This document shows positions 61,458-64,000 of a stretch of DNA of 64,000 nucleotides, one piece after another. A model generated the notes under the pieces. The model was not told where the DNA came from. It searched no databases and saw only the letters and a program-made list of their open reading frames with translations. Source of the stretch: Alkalihalobacillus sp. FSL W8-0930 (GTDB lineage Bacteria > Bacillota > Bacilli > Bacillales > Bacillaceae_D); assembly GCA_037965595.1 (NCBI GenBank), contig CP150183.1:496001-560000 (forward strand), read 5' to 3'. Every line of letters starts with the position of its first letter. Positions within the stretch are counted from its first letter, which is position 1. A program made the position numbers and the translations under genes.

Positions 61458-62507
61458 TTGATTGAAACAAAATATGGTTGGAATGCAAAAAGACAAGAAG
61501 AGTGGGAGCAGCTTCAAACGGATGAATGGATTCCTGGACGAGTAATTTTGGAGCATAAACGTTTGTACCGGGTGATTACGGCTTCGGGTGAACTTTTAAG
61601 TGAAGTGTCGGGCAAATTTTCATTTGACGCATTTGATCGACAGGACTTTCCTGCGGTTGGTGACTGGGTGGCCGTATCTGTGCGAGAGGGTGAGGGCAAA
61701 GCCATCATTCATAAGGTACTGGAGAGGTCGAGTCAATTTAGTCGCAAAGCAGCTGGTTATACGTTTGAAGAGCAATTGGTAGCGGTAAATGTAGATACGG
61801 TCATGCTCGTTATGGCTTTAACAAACGATTTTAACCCGAGAAGAATGGAGCGTTATGTGTTATTGGCTTATGAGAGTGGAGCAAACCCGGTGATTGTCTT
61901 AAGCAAACGAGATTTGTGCCAAGACCTTGAAACGCCAATCGATCAGCTTGAAAGGGCTTGCCCTGGTGTACCTATCTATGCAGTGAGTTCATTAACTGGA
62001 GAAGGAATGGAGCAGCTTTCAGGTTACCTTCAAGAAGGAAAAACGGTTGCGCTACTTGGCTCATCTGGAGCAGGCAAGTCCAGCCTGACAAATGCTTTTA
62101 TGGATTATCAGTTACAAAAGGTGAACGAGACCAGGCTATCTGATGATCGTGGAAAACACACGACCACACATCGTGAGCTTTTTCTATTACCAAATGGTGC
62201 AGCCATTATTGATACACCCGGCATGCGTGAAATCCAACTGCTTGGTGCTGAAGCTGGCTTGGAACAAAGCTATGAGGATATTTATGCCCTTGCTGACTCG
62301 TGTAAGTTTAATGATTGTAAGCATCATCACGAGCCAGGGTGCCGTGTGCAGGAGGCAATCCAAACAGGGGAGCTAAGCGAGCAACGATACCAGGGGTACG
62401 TTAAGCTATTAAAAGAACAGGCCTTTGCTAAAAGACAGACAGATAAGCGAGAGATGATTAAAGAAAAGAAACGCTGGAAACAAATCACTAAAAGCAGGAG
62501 AAAGTAA
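61458..62507 (+). CDS. RsgA-like circularly permuted GTPase (second RsgA type)
   Basis: 349 aa. An OB-fold N-terminus, a permuted GTPase domain (G4-like LSKRDL before G1 GSSGAGKSSLTN, G3 DTPGM) and a C-terminal zinc knuckle CKFNDCKHHHEPGC. RsgA matures the 30S subunit; many bacilli carry one essential RsgA (near the ribosomal/prp genes) and some a paralogue, and the context here (no prpC/rpe neighbours) suggests the paralogue. TTG 61458 has AAGGAGATG 7 bases upstream. The leader suggests induction by translation stress. Confidence 0.85.
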   Translation: MIETKYGWNAKRQEEWEQLQTDEWIPGRVILEHKRLYRVITASGELLSEVSGKFSFDAFDRQDFPAVGDWVAVSVREGEGKAIIHKVLERSSQFSRKAAGYTFEEQLVAVNVDTVMLVMALTNDFNPRRMERYVLLAYESGANPVIVLSKRDLCQDLETPIDQLERACPGVPIYAVSSLTGEGMEQLSGYLQEGKTVALLGSSGAGKSSLTNAFMDYQLQKVNETRLSDDRGKHTTTHRELFLLPNGAAIIDTPGMREIQLLGAEAGLEQSYEDIYALADSCKFNDCKHHHEPGCRVQEAIQTGELSEQRYQGYVKLLKEQAFAKRQTDKREMIKEKKRWKQITKSRRK

Positions 62508-62593
62508 CCGATCAAGCGACTCTTTTTAGGTGAAAAAGTTTGAAGCCTGAAAAAAGAGGAATCCTTCCAATAAGAGAGGAAGGGAGCAAGTAG

Positions 62594-62962
62594 ATGGGGA
62601 AACGAATGGCTTTATACGCATTTGCACTCGTGTTTGTTGTAGCAGGAATAGGTCACTTTACCATGGATGACGGGTTTGCGCGGATGTTTCCAGAGTGGGT
62701 CCCGTTTAAATATCCGATTGTCTATGTAACTGGAATTATTGAATGGATATTGGCCGTGTTTCTGCTTGTACCGAAAACACGGCGACTAACTGGAATCATC
62801 ACGGCCATTTATTTAATCTTAATCTTTCCGGCAAATATTTATATGGCGATTGAGGAAATTCCTGCGCCGTGGGATGATTATACGAATCCAGTCATTCTTT
62901 GGATTCGGCTATTGTTTCAGCCATTACTGATATGGTGGGTGCTAGCGGTTTCCAAAGAATAG
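62594..62962 (+). CDS. DoxX-like small membrane protein
   Basis: 122 aa with four predicted membrane helices. ALVFVVAGIGHFTMDDGFARMFPEWVPF and VTGIIEWILAVFLLVPKTRRLTGI match DoxX/DUF-like membrane proteins (YphA/DoxD relatives). Its function is unknown; related proteins associate with redox complexes. ATG 62594 has AAGGGAG at a rather long spacing. It is 87 bases from the GTPase gene. Confidence 0.75.
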   Translation: MGKRMALYAFALVFVVAGIGHFTMDDGFARMFPEWVPFKYPIVYVTGIIEWILAVFLLVPKTRRLTGIITAIYLILIFPANIYMAIEEIPAPWDDYTNPVILWIRLLFQPLLIWWVLAVSKE

Positions 62963-62972
62963 AGCATAAAAA

Positions 62973-63125
62973 GAGCTTGTGACAGAACTAAAAATTAATT
63001 AAAAAATGGCGAATGATTCTACGATTGAATCATTCGCCATTCATGTTTTTCGGATTATTTAGTAAGACGAGCGGAGGGATTCTCCTGAAGCGGGTTTATT
63101 GCTATATCCGTGTCTTACTAGCTAC
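62973..63125 (+). repeat. Dispersed structured repeat, copy E (internally deleted)
   Basis: It keeps the 5' hairpin (63005-63041), then jumps from GACGAGCGGAGG straight to GATTCTCCTGAAGCGGGTTT, so about 115 bases of the middle are missing compared with copy D, including the segment hit by the IS in copies A and C. The right-end inverted repeat is not clear. Confidence 0.7.
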
Positions 63126-63141
63126 ATTCGCGTTTTATCAT

Positions 63142-64000
63142 TTACTTCTCTTCAAACGGGTATGTAAGACCCCATTCGGCACGTACCTGGTCAAGTAGTC
63201 GCATAATATCAAGTGATTCATCCAGTGTAATGACTGAGCTTTCTTTTTTGCCTTCAAGAAGAGCACGTCCTACTTCTTCTGCTTCGAACTTGTATCCAGA
63301 AATGCCTTGATCTGCTCTGTTGTCCTTGAATAGCTCAGGTTCTTCCCCGTTCACATGAAGGGTGGCCTGATCAGCAAACAAGAATTGTGGGACATGAATG
63401 TAACCCTTTGTACCGTGTATAAAAGCATCGTTTGGTAAATGAAGGCGAACCCCACCGTGAAGGGAAGCGGTTTTTCCTTCACCGTAATCAAGAAGGATAG
63501 AGAAATGTTCGTCCACACCTGTTTCACCAATATGAGCCGTTGTCCAAAGTCGTTCTGGGTTCGGACCAAAAATCATTGAGGCAAATGAAACAGGGTAAAT
63601 GCCGGCATCAAGAAGGGCACCACCACCAAGCGCAGGATTTAACAATCGACCTTCTGGGTCCCAGCCGATGTGAAAGCCAAACTCTGCTTTTACAATCTTA
63701 ACCTCACCGATTTTTCCAGCATCAATCCACTCACGTACTTTTATTAAAGCAGGTAAAAAGCGTGACCACATCGCTTCCATAAGGAATAGGTTTTTCTCGC
63801 GTGCAGTTGCCACTAGTTCCTCGAGCTCTTTTGCATTAACAGTCATAGGCTTTTCACATAGGACCGCTTTTCCTGCGTGAAGAGCGCTTAGCACATTTTC
63901 TTTGTGAAACGGATGAGGTGTCGCGACATAGATCGCCTCAACATCTGGATCCTGTACCAATTCATCATAGCTTCCGTAAGCATGCGGAATGGAATATTTC
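63142..64000 (-). CDS. Gfo/Idh/MocA-family oxidoreductase (5' end outside the window)
   Basis: The frame is open to the right edge; about 286 residues are present. YVATPHPFHKENVLSALHAGKAVLCEKPMTVNAKEL contains the catalytic EKP motif, and GGGALLDAGIYPVSFASMIFG belongs to the C-terminal substrate domain. The NAD-binding Rossmann start lies beyond the edge. The substrate (sugar, inositol or derivative) is not known. A TTG at 63960 is internal, not the start. Confidence 0.9.
   Translation of the reverse strand, partial: KYSIPHAYGSYDELVQDPDVEAIYVATPHPFHKENVLSALHAGKAVLCEKPMTVNAKELEELVATAREKNLFLMEAMWSRFLPALIKVREWIDAGKIGEVKIVKAEFGFHIGWDPEGRLLNPALGGGALLDAGIYPVSFASMIFGPNPERLWTTAHIGETGVDEHFSILLDYGEGKTASLHGGVRLHLPNDAFIHGTKGYIHVPQFLFADQATLHVNGEEPELFKDNRADQGISGYKFEAEEVGRALLEGKKESSVITLDESLDIMRLLDQVRAEWGLTYPFEEK

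Overview
The window looks like chromosomal DNA of a low-to-moderate GC, endospore-forming, probably alkaliphilic member of the Bacillaceae (Alkalihalobacillus/Alkalicoccobacillus/Shouchella-like). The evidence is strong AGGAGG-type ribosome binding sites with frequent GTG/TTG starts, a gerA-type germinant receptor operon, an RsbR stressosome protein, Mn2+ (yybP-ykoY) riboswitches, a SipW/CalY pair, PlcR/NprR-like (RRNPP) regulators and a subtilisin whose mature part resembles the high-alkaline subtilisins. The genus is inference. I saw no rRNA, tRNA, phage or CRISPR.

Layout. 1-5.5 kb: end of uxaA plus uxaB (hexuronate catabolism), aguB-aguA (agmatine to putrescine) and a threonine aldolase. 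5.5-11 kb: an extracellular-protein cluster (CalY/TasA-like protein, SipW signal peptidase, Vpr-like protease) facing a divergent RRNPP regulator. 11-16 kb: an EIIC-like membrane protein and the gerA-gerB-gerC operon. 16-20 kb: a riboswitch-controlled terC, mqnB-mqnD (futalosine route to menaquinone) and an alpha/beta hydrolase. 20-27 kb: an IS231-like element, aroA, rsbR and a drug exporter. 26.7-29.4 kb: an alkaline subtilisin beside a second RRNPP regulator that has its own 45-aa signal-peptide precursor. 29.7-38 kb: sirtuin, CwlK-like endopeptidase, PuuP-like permease, GT2/PilZ glycosyltransferase, a second IS copy and a sulfurtransferase. 38-42 kb: a second Mn2+ riboswitch before an unusual two-gene unit, a lipoprotein gene split by a stop codon, and threonine synthase. 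42-51.4 kb: photolyase, adeR-ald, NUDIX, CynX/NimT exporter, lactonase, RarD and a sarcosine-oxidase-like flavoenzyme. 52-60.5 kb: dppABCDE-ykfA-ykfC-ykfD for import and recycling of cell-wall peptides. 61-64 kb: an RsgA-like GTPase behind a leader-peptide attenuator, a DoxX-like protein and a partial Gfo/Idh/MocA oxidoreductase.

Three things stand out. (1) Four intergenic arrays have a 20-21 bp period (two DNA helical turns) built on three unrelated core sequences, all directly 3' of plus-strand genes and three of them between convergent genes. I do not recognise a named family. (2) A ~260-bp structured dispersed repeat occurs five times; in two copies the same IS231-like element sits at the same position, in the same orientation, with the same 10-bp target duplication. 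(3) Several regulatory modules merit study: the RRNPP-peptide-subtilisin cluster, the Mn2+ riboswitch with tandem terminators before a 41-aa protein and a kinase-like gene, and the leader-ORF/terminator arrangement before the RsgA paralogue.

All functional calls come from reading motifs and remembered family features; no database search was run.
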